Of a DNA stretch of 64,000 bases, positions 44,304 to 52,668 are shown one piece after another. The notes below the pieces were generated by a model. The model was given only the letters and a program-made list of their open reading frames with translations, had not been told where the DNA came from and did no database searches. Source of the stretch: Kitasatospora aureofaciens (GTDB taxonomy: Bacteria > Actinomycetota > Actinomycetes > Streptomycetales > Streptomycetaceae). The first letter of the stretch is position 1; every line of letters begins with the position of its first letter. The position numbers were made by a program, and so were the translations under genes. Where the stretch lies: assembly GCA_000720845.1 (NCBI GenBank), contig JODU01000027.1:10522-74521 (forward strand). The letters run 5' to 3'.

Positions 44304-45677
44304 ATGACCACGCGGACACCGAACACCCAGCTCAGCGCCCTTGTCGCTGAATCCGGGCTCACCTACGAGGCGCTAGCCAAGGCAGTCCGCGCCGTCGCCG
44401 CCGAATGCGGCGACCGTTTACATACGAACAAGTCCAACGTCGAGCACTGGCTCAGCGGATCCGTGCCCCGCGGCAACACGCCCCGCTACCTCGCAGTCGC
44501 CCTCTCTCGGCGCCTGGGCCGCCTCCTGACCCTCGCCGACCTCGGCCTGCCCTGCCCAGCAGAGCCAGACAGTGACACCATCGGACTGTCCCTCGGGAGC
44601 GACCCGCTGGATGCCCTGCTGCCGATGTGGAGGTACGAGTTGGACCGCCGCCGCTTCCTGTCGGCATCCGCCTACTCCGTGGCCGCCGCCGCCCTGCCCC
44701 TCAGCCACGTCCAGGACATCGCCGCCCGCACCGCGGCCGCCCGCAGCGGCTCCACCGTCGGCATGGCCGAGGTCGCCGCCGTCCGCGACATGATCCATGC
44801 CTTCTCCGAAATGGACGAACGCCACGGCGGTCAACACGGCCGCAGCGCCCTGGTCACCTACCTCCGCGACGACGTCGCCCCGCTGTGCCGGGCCCGGTTC
44901 CGTAGCGACGACGTCCGCCAGCAGATGCTCTCCGCCGCCAGCCGCGGCGTTCACCTGCTGGGCTGGAAAAGCTACGACGCAGGTCAACAGGGCCTCGCCC
45001 AGCGCTACTACCTTCAGTCCTACGCCCTGGCCGCCGAATCCGGTCTGCGCGGGCACGACGGATTCGTGATGCGCACGATGGCCATGCAAGGCCTCAAGCT
45101 CCACCGCCCCGAGCACTGCCTGGGCCTGGCCGAGACTGGCCTGAACCGGGCCAAGGGCCGGGTGGACGCCCAGACCGAAGCCCTCTTCCGCGTCGTTCAC
45201 GCCCACACCCTGGCCAAGATCGGCAAGCACCGTGCGGCGCTGGCTGAGGTCGATCATGCCCGCACCCTGCTGACCGGTGCCCCCGGCGACGAGGTGCCGT
45301 TCTGGGCACTGGCCTGGGGCCCGCCGGCCGCATCGGTGTACTCCCGCACCGCCAAGGTCCACGAGACCGTGGGAGACCACCGGGCCGCCGCCGAGCACTA
45401 CGCGCTGGCTGCCACCGCGCGCCCGGCCGACACGTACGCACGCATTGTCGCCCTGGACCTGGTCGCGGGCGCGGAGATGCACCTCAAGCGCGGCAGCATC
45501 GAGCAGGCGTGCCTTACGTGGCACAAAGCCATCGACAACATGGGCGGTGTCCGCTCCGTCCGCACCCGCAAGGCGGTCGCCCGCATGCGCAGCGACCTCG
45601 CGCGGTTCCGGGCCCGGGGCTTGCGATGCGTGGCCGAGCTCGACGAACGAGGACGCGACTTCCTCGCCGGCGCGTGA
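44304..45677 (+). CDS. HTH-TPR transcriptional regulator, divergent to the acyl operon
   Basis: A 457-residue protein from ATG 44304. The N-terminal helix-turn-helix (LSALVAESGLTYEALAKAVR, then NKSNVEHWLSGSVPRGNTP) is followed by helical TPR-like repeats (GQQGLAQRYYLQSYALAAES). This is the Streptomyces NsdA-like class of developmental or antibiotic regulators. Shares a 180-bp intergenic region, with tandem repeats, with the mhpDFE-KASIII operon, so control of that operon is likely. Confidence 0.8.
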   Translation: MTTRTPNTQLSALVAESGLTYEALAKAVRAVAAECGDRLHTNKSNVEHWLSGSVPRGNTPRYLAVALSRRLGRLLTLADLGLPCPAEPDSDTIGLSLGSDPLDALLPMWRYELDRRRFLSASAYSVAAAALPLSHVQDIAARTAAARSGSTVGMAEVAAVRDMIHAFSEMDERHGGQHGRSALVTYLRDDVAPLCRARFRSDDVRQQMLSAASRGVHLLGWKSYDAGQQGLAQRYYLQSYALAAESGLRGHDGFVMRTMAMQGLKLHRPEHCLGLAETGLNRAKGRVDAQTEALFRVVHAHTLAKIGKHRAALAEVDHARTLLTGAPGDEVPFWALAWGPPAASVYSRTAKVHETVGDHRAAAEHYALAATARPADTYARIVALDLVAGAEMHLKRGSIEQACLTWHKAIDNMGGVRSVRTRKAVARMRSDLARFRARGLRCVAELDERGRDFLAGA

Positions 45678-45679
45678 CG

Positions 45680-46420
45680 TCAGCGGTGTTCGTAGAAGCG
45701 GCGGACGATCGGCTCCAGATAATCCGCGTGCGGGCCCTTTAGACCGATCAGTTCGTCCGGCGAGCGCACAAAGGCGATGTTGTCGAGTTCAGCTTCGCGG
45801 CCCTCGACACGCTCGGCTGCCGCAGCAGCAGTGAAGTGAGCGCGCAGCGTTGCCTCGGGAAGGGCGGGGGCCAGGTAGGTCAGGCCGACGCTGCCGTTCT
45901 CTCCGCGAGTGACGACCCACAGCTCCAGCTCCTCGGCTGCGGTGCCGATTCCCAGTTCTTCGGCTAGCTCGCGCGCGGCCTGGCCGGCCAGTGCCGCCTC
46001 GTCCAGTACCGCGCCGGCCTGGGGAGGCTCCACGGACCCGCCGGGGAGTTGCCAGCGGCCCGGGGCGGCTGTCAAGGGTGACATCCTCGCTGTCAGTACG
46101 CGGCCGTCGTCAGTCGGCTGGACGACGTTCACGAACAACGAGGGCAGCGCGATGGCGCCGGGAACGCGCCGCAAGGCGTAGTGCCGGTAGGTCACACGCA
46201 CCCACGACAGGCGCAGGATGCCCGGCTCGGACCATTCCATTCCCCCACACGCCACCACCGGCCCGTCAAAGAGAGTGGGGTTGGCCTTGACCGCCATGTC
46301 CCATACCCGGTCTCGGGCCTCAGCGTCCTGGGGTGGCAGCGGCGGCTCCGCGGCTTCGGTCAGCGAGAGCCGTTCAGCGTCGAAGAGGGCAATGCCCGCA
46401 GGGGGCAGCGTCTCGGTCAC
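45680..46420 (-). CDS. Nudix hydrolase
   Basis: A 246-residue protein with a Nudix box GGSVEPP ... AGQAARELAEELGIG (REL-EE core intact; the loop after GG is a few residues long). The N-terminal 100 residues form an extra domain with FVNVVQPTDDGRVLTARMSP before the box. Nudix enzymes hydrolyse nucleoside diphosphate derivatives. It is convergent with the regulator gene, with 2 bp between stops. Confidence 0.82.
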   Translation of the reverse strand: MTETLPPAGIALFDAERLSLTEAAEPPLPPQDAEARDRVWDMAVKANPTLFDGPVVACGGMEWSEPGILRLSWVRVTYRHYALRRVPGAIALPSLFVNVVQPTDDGRVLTARMSPLTAAPGRWQLPGGSVEPPQAGAVLDEAALAGQAARELAEELGIGTAAEELELWVVTRGENGSVGLTYLAPALPEATLRAHFTAAAAAERVEGREAELDNIAFVRSPDELIGLKGPHADYLEPIVRRFYEHR

Positions 46421-46642
46421 CGGCCCATCGTAGAGCCCGCTCCCGGACCGACCGCCGACTCCTCATTGACGGCCGGAGCGAACCGTCGAAGACCAGCGAC
46501 CGAGCACCGTTCACCGTGGGCGTGGCAAGCCGGATTACCGCCTGCGAAGTGCAGGTGCCGGTTGTGAGCACGTGCCCCGGGCTGTGCCCAGTACCAGACA
46601 GCCCCCACTGAGCGGTTCAGCAGGAGCGCGGTGATGGCCGGT

Positions 46643-46689
46643 GCCGCGAAGCGGTGAGGCTTCGCGGCGGAGAGGTGGCTGGCCTCTCC
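46643..46689. terminator. Tandem hairpins in the 46421-46795 gap
   Basis: Two perfect stem-loops in series: GCCGCGAAGC/GCTTCGCGGC (46643-46668) and GGAGAGG/CCTCTCC (46669-46689). They lie downstream of the four-HTH gene and upstream of the Nudix gene, so a terminator is most likely. The rest of the gap shows no gene. Confidence 0.6.
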
Positions 46690-46795
46690 ATGCCGGCCAT
46701 CGTGCGGCGTCTGGCCCGCCGGGAGTTCGTCGTTCCCTTCAACCAGAGGCCGCGGTCCTACGGTATCCCGTGGGGTGTGGTTCGGTGTGCTGCTG

Positions 46796-47695
46796 TCAGG
46801 TCGTCGAGGACCGGCGGGCTGCCAGCTCCTCGACACGGGAGCGTCTCCAGCGCTGTTGGCGCGGTCGGCCGGCGCTGCCGCGGCGGTACTCGAATCCGTC
46901 GGGCTGTTCGAGGTCGGGCAGGAGTCCGTGGCCGAGGGCGCTGATGAAGCTGTCGGTGTTGCCGTATCCGAGGATCCGGGCGGCTTCGGCGGCGCCGACC
47001 AGGTCCTCGTCCTGGTCGGCGGTCGGCAGGACGCCGCGTTCGCGGGCTGCGGCGACGACGGTGGCGCGGCGCCACTTCTTGCGGGCTCCGCCGCGGCTGC
47101 CCTGCTGCTTCTCCAGGGTCTCCGGCTCGGGCAGTTCGGGGATTCGGCCCTGGTAGAGGGCGCTGGAGAAGGAGGCGGCGCTGCCGTAGCCGAGCAGGCT
47201 TGCGACTTCGGCCGTGCCCAGCAGTTCGTCGGGGTCTCCGTCGACAGGCACCTGGGGCAGCGCGGCGGCGGGGGCCGATCCGCGCCGGCCCTTGCCGGGG
47301 CGGTTGGCTGTCCAGGCGACGATCGTGCCGCGGCGCCACCTCGGGCCGTCGATGTCCTCGTCGGGCTCGGGGAAGTAGCCGGGCCGGTCGCGGAAGTAGG
47401 CGTCGATGGTGGAGGTGCGGGTGTAGCCCAGGAGCTGGGCCACCTCCCGCTTGGTCAGCAGCTCGTCCTGGTCGGCCTCGAGCACCGCGGCCGGCAGTGT
47501 GCGCTTCTTCGGGGCGCGCTGCGTGAAGAACGCGGCGACCTCGTTGTAGCGCCAGAACCGCTTGCGGCCCTCGGTGTGCGCGACCGCGGGGAAACCGCTG
47601 TCCGGGTTGTTGCTCCACTCGCTGATCCGGGGCTTGCTCGTGCCGAACTCGGACACGATCTGTGTGGTGTCCACGAGCCGCTCGGCGGTAGGCAT
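46796..47695 (-). CDS. Four-domain HTH (excisionase-like repeat) DNA-binding protein
   Basis: A 299-residue protein made of four related units: VDTTQIVSEFGTSKPRISEW, LLTKREVAQLLGYTRTSTID, LLGTAEVASLLGYGSAASFS and LVGAAEAARILGYGNTDSFI. Each of the last three is followed by a basic W-R-R motif (PRWRRGTIVAW, KKWRRATVVAA, QRWRRSRVEEL). Each resembles a MerR/AlpA excisionase helix-turn-helix. Four tandem DNA-binding modules would read a long repeated site. ATG 47695 has GAAGGGG upstream. Confidence 0.7.
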   Translation of the reverse strand: MPTAERLVDTTQIVSEFGTSKPRISEWSNNPDSGFPAVAHTEGRKRFWRYNEVAAFFTQRAPKKRTLPAAVLEADQDELLTKREVAQLLGYTRTSTIDAYFRDRPGYFPEPDEDIDGPRWRRGTIVAWTANRPGKGRRGSAPAAALPQVPVDGDPDELLGTAEVASLLGYGSAASFSSALYQGRIPELPEPETLEKQQGSRGGARKKWRRATVVAAARERGVLPTADQDEDLVGAAEAARILGYGNTDSFISALGHGLLPDLEQPDGFEYRRGSAGRPRQQRWRRSRVEELAARRSSTT

Positions 47696-47802
47696 CGGGG
47701 CCCCTTCGGCAGGATCGACAAGGTGGTGCTGGCGCCCACTCGAGCGCGACAGGTTCGATAATGCCAAAGGTGGTGGTTCGTGTCCAGCCCAGCGCGGACC
47801 GG

Positions 47803-48156
47803 CTACTGGAACTCCTCGCCCAGGAGGCTGACGCCGAATCGCGCGGCTCGCTCTGCCAGCTCCGTGTACGCCATGGCGGCAGGCGAAGCGTCCCAGGTCG
47901 CGAACGCGAGAGCGGAGACCGCCTCCCCGCGGGTCATCTCCTCCTCCCACGCAGCGCCCGTAGCCGCGCATCGCTCGGCGAGCTGGGCGTCGGACAGGGA
48001 CGCGGCCTCACGGCGGATGCCGGACTGGACATCGGCCACGCCCTCGCACCAAGCACGGTGACCCGCGGCGAGCAGGTTCCGCAATGCGTCCCGGTCAGTG
48101 AGCTCCCGGGCGCCGGCGGCGAGGACCAGCAGCTGAGCGGTCGGGTTGGTGTCCAT
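47803..48156 (-). CDS. Hypothetical helical protein
   Basis: A 117-residue, mostly helical protein (LLVLAAGARELTDRDALRNL, then QLAERCAATGAAWEEEMTRG). ATG 48156 is six bases after AAGGAG; a second in-frame ATG at 48162 overlaps that site and is less likely. No domain is recognised. Divergent from the 48264 gene. Confidence 0.6.
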   Translation of the reverse strand: MDTNPTAQLLVLAAGARELTDRDALRNLLAAGHRAWCEGVADVQSGIRREAASLSDAQLAERCAATGAAWEEEMTRGEAVSALAFATWDASPAAMAYTELAERAARFGVSLLGEEFQ

Positions 48157-48263
48157 GGCCATCTCCTTGTTGTCACTGTAAAAGGGAAGGGATGCAGCGG
48201 GCCGGGTCCGGACGACCCGGCGAAAACGGCCGCGCTGTCGGTGCGGCCCCCTACAGTTCCGTC

Positions 48264-49028
48264 ATGTCCAACTATCAACGGCCGCAGCCGAATCGAAAGT
48301 TCATGCTGGTCGAGTTCCCCGTCGGCACCCACCTCGACCGTTCCCGTGCCTCCTCCGGCGGTATGCGGGGTACCGCCCGCGATGACCGGGACAACTCGCT
48401 CGTTGCCCAGGCCGAACTCTTCGACGCCGACGACCGGTACGACGAGGGCTTCAGGGACGGCCTAAGGAACCTCCTCGTCAACTGCGCCACCGACATTGCG
48501 ATGGAAGTCGCTCGAACCGTGACGGTCGCCGCCGTGGAGGTCGCCACCCCGTACCTCAAGGACGGGGCGCGCCGCTTCAAGGAGAAGCTGCGACGCAGGC
48601 CCAAGGACACCCCGGCCACCGAGGTGGTGCAGGAGGCTGCCCCCGAGCGGCCGACTGCGTCTGGTCTCCGGCCGGTGACCGCTGCCCTCAACGGCCGCGA
48701 CCAAGTGGACCTCGTCCTGCGTGCCGACCAGGGTGACACCAACGTGCAGGCCGCTCTGGAGCGGATCAACACGCGGGCGGCCGAGACATACGGCATCGCC
48801 GCGCACTACTCCGCTGGCCTGCCCGCGGCAGACGTTGTCGGCGAGGCCATGGGCCAGGCCCTGGCAGCAGCCGCGCCCGGCTACATCGCCGCCGCCCTCG
48901 AGCGCCTCGCCTTCGACGACGAGCTCGGCCTGACCCCCGCGCAGCAGATGCGCCTGCGGGATCGCGCCGCGGAGCTCGACCCCGGCGTGGTCGAAGACCT
49001 CACCGACGCCAACGCCCTGCTCGCGTAG
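48264..49028 (+). CDS. Hypothetical protein with amphipathic helical core
   Basis: A 254-residue protein from ATG 48264, one of few plus-strand genes in the right arm. The first 35 residues are polar, a helix-rich centre runs YLKDGARRFKEKLRRR, and the C-terminus is helical (LTPAQQMRLRDRAAELDPGV). TACAGT ends seven bases before ATG and there is no Shine-Dalgarno, suggesting a leaderless mRNA. Family not recognised. Confidence 0.6.
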   Translation: MSNYQRPQPNRKFMLVEFPVGTHLDRSRASSGGMRGTARDDRDNSLVAQAELFDADDRYDEGFRDGLRNLLVNCATDIAMEVARTVTVAAVEVATPYLKDGARRFKEKLRRRPKDTPATEVVQEAAPERPTASGLRPVTAALNGRDQVDLVLRADQGDTNVQAALERINTRAAETYGIAAHYSAGLPAADVVGEAMGQALAAAAPGYIAAALERLAFDDELGLTPAQQMRLRDRAAELDPGVVEDLTDANALLA

Positions 49029-49139
49029 CCCGGACGCTCCGGGGGCGAGAGTGGCCGCTGCGCATACGGCCCCCGATCAGGCGCCTCCCGGCCGGGGGCC
49101 GTCTCCGTCCTGTGAGCTACTGGTCACTTCGCGGCAGCT

Positions 49140-49304
49140 TCAGGAGGACAGGGCACAGACGGGTGACCGCAGTGCCGCGAGTCGGGTGCTTATGTCCGCG
49201 TAGGCGTCGCTGCCAGGGCCCTCGGTCGGCGAGATCGGAGAGCCGGTGGCGGAGGCCGTCGTCGGCTCCGGCCTATGGCCTTGCGGGCTGTATCCAGTAC
49301 TCAT
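49140..49304 (-). CDS. Possible 54-residue peptide
   Basis: A short Ser/Thr/Pro-rich frame from ATG 49304 with GAGAGG upstream, ending in DISTRLAALRSPVCALSS. It may be a small gene before the HEPN-like gene's 3' end; the evidence is weak. Confidence 0.3.
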   Translation of the reverse strand: MSTGYSPQGHRPEPTTASATGSPISPTEGPGSDAYADISTRLAALRSPVCALSS

Positions 49305-49344
49305 GGCACTGCCTCTCAAGTGGATCAGATTACGGAGTGCGGGC

Positions 49345-50448
49345 TCAGAAGCGGGCGTACCGGATGTCGATGCAGTCGGAGCACATGGGGATCGAGTCGT
49401 CATCGGGTGCTATGTCGAGGACAGACCCGCAGCCGCCTTCACAGTCGATCAGGTGCTTGAAAACGGTGCCGCACGAGAAGCACAGGGGCGTCGCCCCGGG
49501 CTGGCCTGCCGCGGTCACCGCGTCCGGCACGAGGGCGCATACCCCGCACTCCGGACAGTCGACTACCGGCGGATCGCCGCCGTCCTGGAAAGCAGAATGC
49601 TCGTCCTGGCCCAGGATGATCCATGCGTAGTTGGCGGCGGCGGACTCCGGATTGTCCGGCCACACCTGATGGCAGAACAGGCAGCTAGGACCCTCGTCCT
49701 TACCGTCGTAGGCGACCATGGCCCACTGCTCACAGTCCGGGCACTTCACCGTTACGTCGGCGACCTTGGCCAGGTCGCTCCGGAGGTTGTTCATGCGCTG
49801 CTTGACCAGCGTCTCAATGCCCTTGAGCTGCAACCGGAACGAGTCCATGTCTCTCTCGACGCCCCGGGCTTCGGCGGGGTCGAGTCCTGGGATGAGGTGC
49901 CGGTGGATGAACGTGATCAGGAATTCGAGCACCCTCGCCGCGCGAGACTCGATGGCGTACGCGTTGTACGTCAGGCCGTAGTGCTGGAGGGCGTTGCGGC
50001 TCTCCCCGAGCTCCTTGATGCGCTTCCGGTCATTCGCATCGAGGTCCAGGCGGGCGATGTCGCGCAGGCGGTCGAAGGCGTCCAGGGTGCCGCAGCTCTT
50101 GAACTTGCCGCTCTCCCAGGTCTCGTGGGTGGCCTCGGCCGGGTTCTGGAAGATGAGGCTGAAGTGTTCCTGCGCGAGCCGGGCCTTGAGTAGTACCTCG
50201 GTGGCCGCCTGGAGGTGGAGCACCGTGTACTTGAGGTCGCGGGCGCCGGGCGGCTTCTCGCCTTCGGTCAGGTGCTGGAAGACGCTCACCAGGTAGTCCA
50301 TGCCGTTGGACACGGGGGTGTAGGACACGTCCGGCCGCTGGGACTGGCGTTGCGCCTTCTTCTCGCTCTGGGCGGGCGTCGGCGCCGGGGCCTGCTCCGC
50401 GCCGCCCTCGGGTTCGTCGGGGTGCTGCGCGTCCGTCTGGTCGGTCAT
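49345..50448 (-). CDS. HEPN-like domain protein with three zinc ribbons
   Basis: A 367-residue protein. After a disordered N-terminus, residues about 50-185 are helical with LKYTVLHLQAATEVLLKARL and SRNALQHYGLT, where R151-N...H156 fits the Rx4-6H motif of HEPN RNases. Then come three Cys ribbons: C236/C239 with C256/C259, C298/C301 with C323/C326, and C336/C340 with C356/C359. ATG 50448 has GGGAGG upstream. HEPN domains in mobile elements often act as RNA-cleaving defence effectors; zinc ribbons may bind nucleic acid. No named family matches that I know. Confidence 0.6.
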   Translation of the reverse strand: MTDQTDAQHPDEPEGGAEQAPAPTPAQSEKKAQRQSQRPDVSYTPVSNGMDYLVSVFQHLTEGEKPPGARDLKYTVLHLQAATEVLLKARLAQEHFSLIFQNPAEATHETWESGKFKSCGTLDAFDRLRDIARLDLDANDRKRIKELGESRNALQHYGLTYNAYAIESRAARVLEFLITFIHRHLIPGLDPAEARGVERDMDSFRLQLKGIETLVKQRMNNLRSDLAKVADVTVKCPDCEQWAMVAYDGKDEGPSCLFCHQVWPDNPESAAANYAWIILGQDEHSAFQDGGDPPVVDCPECGVCALVPDAVTAAGQPGATPLCFSCGTVFKHLIDCEGGCGSVLDIAPDDDSIPMCSDCIDIRYARF

Positions 50449-50508
50449 CGGGTTCCCTCCCCTAGGTACCGGGTATTCCAGGGAGAATCGTCGCCCCTCG
50501 CAGGTCAG

Positions 50509-51059
50509 TCAAATGAGCGTCGCAAGGCCGTCGAGGCGATGCGCCAGCACGTCGTCGACCGGTACGGCAATCCGGCGGACGGCGAGCGTTGCCCGTCCGG
50601 CCAGGGCGGCAGCCCGGTGGGCTGCCGAGCCGACGCCGTACGCGAGTGTCGCGGTGACTGTGTGACCTGACTCGGCGACGGCGGGTGGCGAAGGCGCCCG
50701 CACTAGCCAGGGCCTGCTCGGCCGCGTTGCGGTTGCCGGTCACCGCGACGATGCGGGCGGTGAGCTGCGGGAGCCGGTCTCCTCCCCGGGTCCACAGACC
50801 GAGCGGGCAGTCGGGCCCGAGGTTGGCCAGGGCGGAGAGCCAGACCTCGTCCGAGGGGATGATGAACTGGCAGGTCAGCTGCGCGTCGCCGAGTTCGCCA
50901 GCGGGCTTGTACCGGGCCAGGCGCCCGCTGTTGTCGTTGCGGACACGCCGCTCCCACACTTCCTCGGCGCTGAATGTGGCTAGGTCGGCGGCGAGTTGAG
51001 CTGGAGTGAAGTGCTCGGCGAGCGCGGCACGGGCGGTGCGTTCGGGCAGGGCGGGGCAT
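50509..51059 (-). pseudogene. DprA-like DNA-processing protein, two single-C frameshifts
   Basis: ATG 51059 follows GGAGG, but the matching frame is entered only if one C of the CCCC at 51056-51053 is removed. It then reads LPERTARAALAEHFTPAQLA, DEVWLSALANLGPDCPLGLW and RIVAVTGNRNAAEQALASAG. A second extra C at about 50685-50683 must be removed to continue AVAESGHTVTATLAYGVGSA, the DprA nucleotide loop. With both corrected the product is 182 residues, shorter than full DprA and lacking the usual C-terminus. It lies directly after ssb. Confidence 0.65.
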
Positions 51060-51135
51060 GGTGAACCTCCGTGAGGGGGCGCCGGCGTGCATGCCGCCGC
51101 TGCCGTGCGGAGCGGTGAGCTGGGGGTGGGTGCGG

Positions 51136-51678
51136 TCAGCGCGCGGTGCGGCTGGGCGCGGCGGGGGCGTCCCAGGTCGTGCGGGGCGCGGACCGCCACC
51201 AGTCGGTCGCGGCGGCCGGGACCGGGGCCGGTCGGGCTGCCGGGGCGGGACGGCTCGGTCGGGCCCGGTGAGCGGCTGGCGCCTGGGGCGCGGCCGTCGG
51301 GCGCGGGGCCGAAGCGGGAGCGCGTCCGGCGAGGACGGCGGGCAGGGTGTCGTCGATGTAAGCGACGTGGTGGGCGAGATCCACACCGACCTGGGCGGAG
51401 TCGAGGTAGAGCACGTTGTTGCGCATGGCCACGTTCCCGGTGGCGATCACATGCACGGCGTCGGTGAGGCACTCGGCGACGTGCCGGGCGAGCGGGCCGG
51501 TGACCGTGCAGATCACGGGGACCGGCTCCCCGTCGCGCCACTGGCGCTGTTCGTAGTCGTACTCGCGCGGGATCTGTACCACGGTGAAGCGGGCCGCTGG
51601 GGTGCCGCGTTCGGTGTGGCGCAGCTGCACGGTTCCGTACACGCGGCCGCGGATGACGGCGGTCGTCTCTCCATTCAT
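51136..51678 (-). CDS. ssb: Single-stranded DNA-binding protein (plasmid type)
   Basis: A 180-residue protein from ATG 51678 (GAGGAG upstream). The N-terminal OB fold carries VIRGRVYGTVQLRHTERGTP, FTVVQIPREYDYEQRQW and HVIATGNVAMRNNVLYLDSA, the SSB pattern. The C-terminal 70 residues are Ala/Pro-rich and lack the acidic tip (DDDIPF) of housekeeping SSB, as in many plasmid versions. Its promoter belongs to the TATTAT/GTTCGTCA family of this arm. Likely protects entering or replicating single strands. Confidence 0.82.
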   Translation of the reverse strand: MNGETTAVIRGRVYGTVQLRHTERGTPAARFTVVQIPREYDYEQRQWRDGEPVPVICTVTGPLARHVAECLTDAVHVIATGNVAMRNNVLYLDSAQVGVDLAHHVAYIDDTLPAVLAGRAPASAPRPTAAPQAPAAHRARPSRPAPAARPAPVPAAATDWWRSAPRTTWDAPAAPSRTAR

Positions 51679-51739
51679 GCGGGGCGCTCCTCGATGTGAC
51701 GAACGTGAGGCGGTGCCCGGAACCATCCGGACGAGTTCC

Positions 51740-51767
51740 ATAATACGTGAAACGGCACGGGTGTCAT
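51740..51767 (-). promoter_or_regulatory. TATTAT-family promoter and leader of ssb
   Basis: Minus strand: ATGACA (51767-51762), 16 bp, TATTAT (51745-51740), then GGAAC, a hairpin around CCGGATGGTTCCGG, CACC and GTTCGTCA (51704-51697) before the ribosome-binding site. The rest of the 51679-51995 gap shows no gene. Confidence 0.65.
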
Positions 51768-51995
51768 CCCCTTCTCCCAACCGGGTGGGAGCACCCGCCC
51801 CTGCGGGGCCAGCCGCTGCCACGCCCGCTCCCGCTCTGCCCGGTGCTACACGGCGCGCTGTTCCTTTGGCGGCCGGCCCTTGCGGCAGGGCCCCGGACCC
51901 TCGCAGCAGCAGACTGTCTCCGGGCCACCCCCCCTGCCGCCGCTCGCCGCCGCGGGCCTGATGGCGCGCCGGGCGAGCCGCCCGAGGCTGGCCCA

Positions 51996-52614
51996 TCAGC
52001 CGGTCGGCGTCGGCGCTGGCGCAGGGGGATGGGTGAACACTGTGGCGTCCTCGACGTCCACCTGCACCGGGACCGTGCCGTCGGCCTGGACCAGCTGCTC
52101 GTCTGCCCTGCATCGAGATCGCCGGGGTCCTTGCCTCCGCGCAGCCTGGCCGTCCGAGAGGCTCAGGGGGCGTGTTGCATCCCCGTGGCGGAGGACGTCG
52201 TACGCGCGCAGCGTGTAGTCCTCGTCGCATCGATCCTCTACTGGGCCGTAGTAGACGTCGACAGCCGTCCGGTCGTCGGCGGGAGGAAGGATGGGCACGC
52301 CGTCGGTGCCTGCCACCTTGTCCCAGCAGCTGCGCACGTGCTGCGCCAGTGAGGCCAGCGCGGAGGCATCGTCGGACCAGAGCGTCACCTCCTCGCTGAG
52401 CCGGTCCCACCGGCGCAGCACCCACGCCCGGCCGACCCGCTGCGCCGTGAGGGGTGGGGACGGCGAAGCTGAAGCGGCTCAGCCATCCGCTGAGGATGTC
52501 GGCGGTCTCCGCGCCCGGCCATTCGCCGGTGCGGGACTGGAGGTCGTCCATCAGTGTGGCCAGATCGATGATGGCCGCGCCTGCGGGCGTGGCCGGGTCC
52601 GGTGTGATCAGCAC
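51996..52614 (-). pseudogene. Hypothetical protein with single-C frameshift
   Basis: GTG 52614 follows AAGGAG. The frame opens LITPDPATPAGAAIIDLATL and runs through SGWLSRFSFAVPT. Removing one C of the CCCC at 52454-52451 joins it to LTAQRVGRAWVLRRWDRLSE and on to a stop at 51996, about 205 residues. Coding character is strong in both parts. The family is not recognised. Confidence 0.55.
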
Positions 52615-52668
52615 GGCGAGCTCCTTGACGTGGTGAGGGGAGGAATGGGGGAGGTGGTCAGGACCCGT

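Noticed and set aside
46421..46795. A 139-codon minus-strand frame over the gap (46417-46836)
   Set aside because: It overlaps the end of the four-HTH gene and spans two terminator-like hairpins; there is no start signal and no domain.
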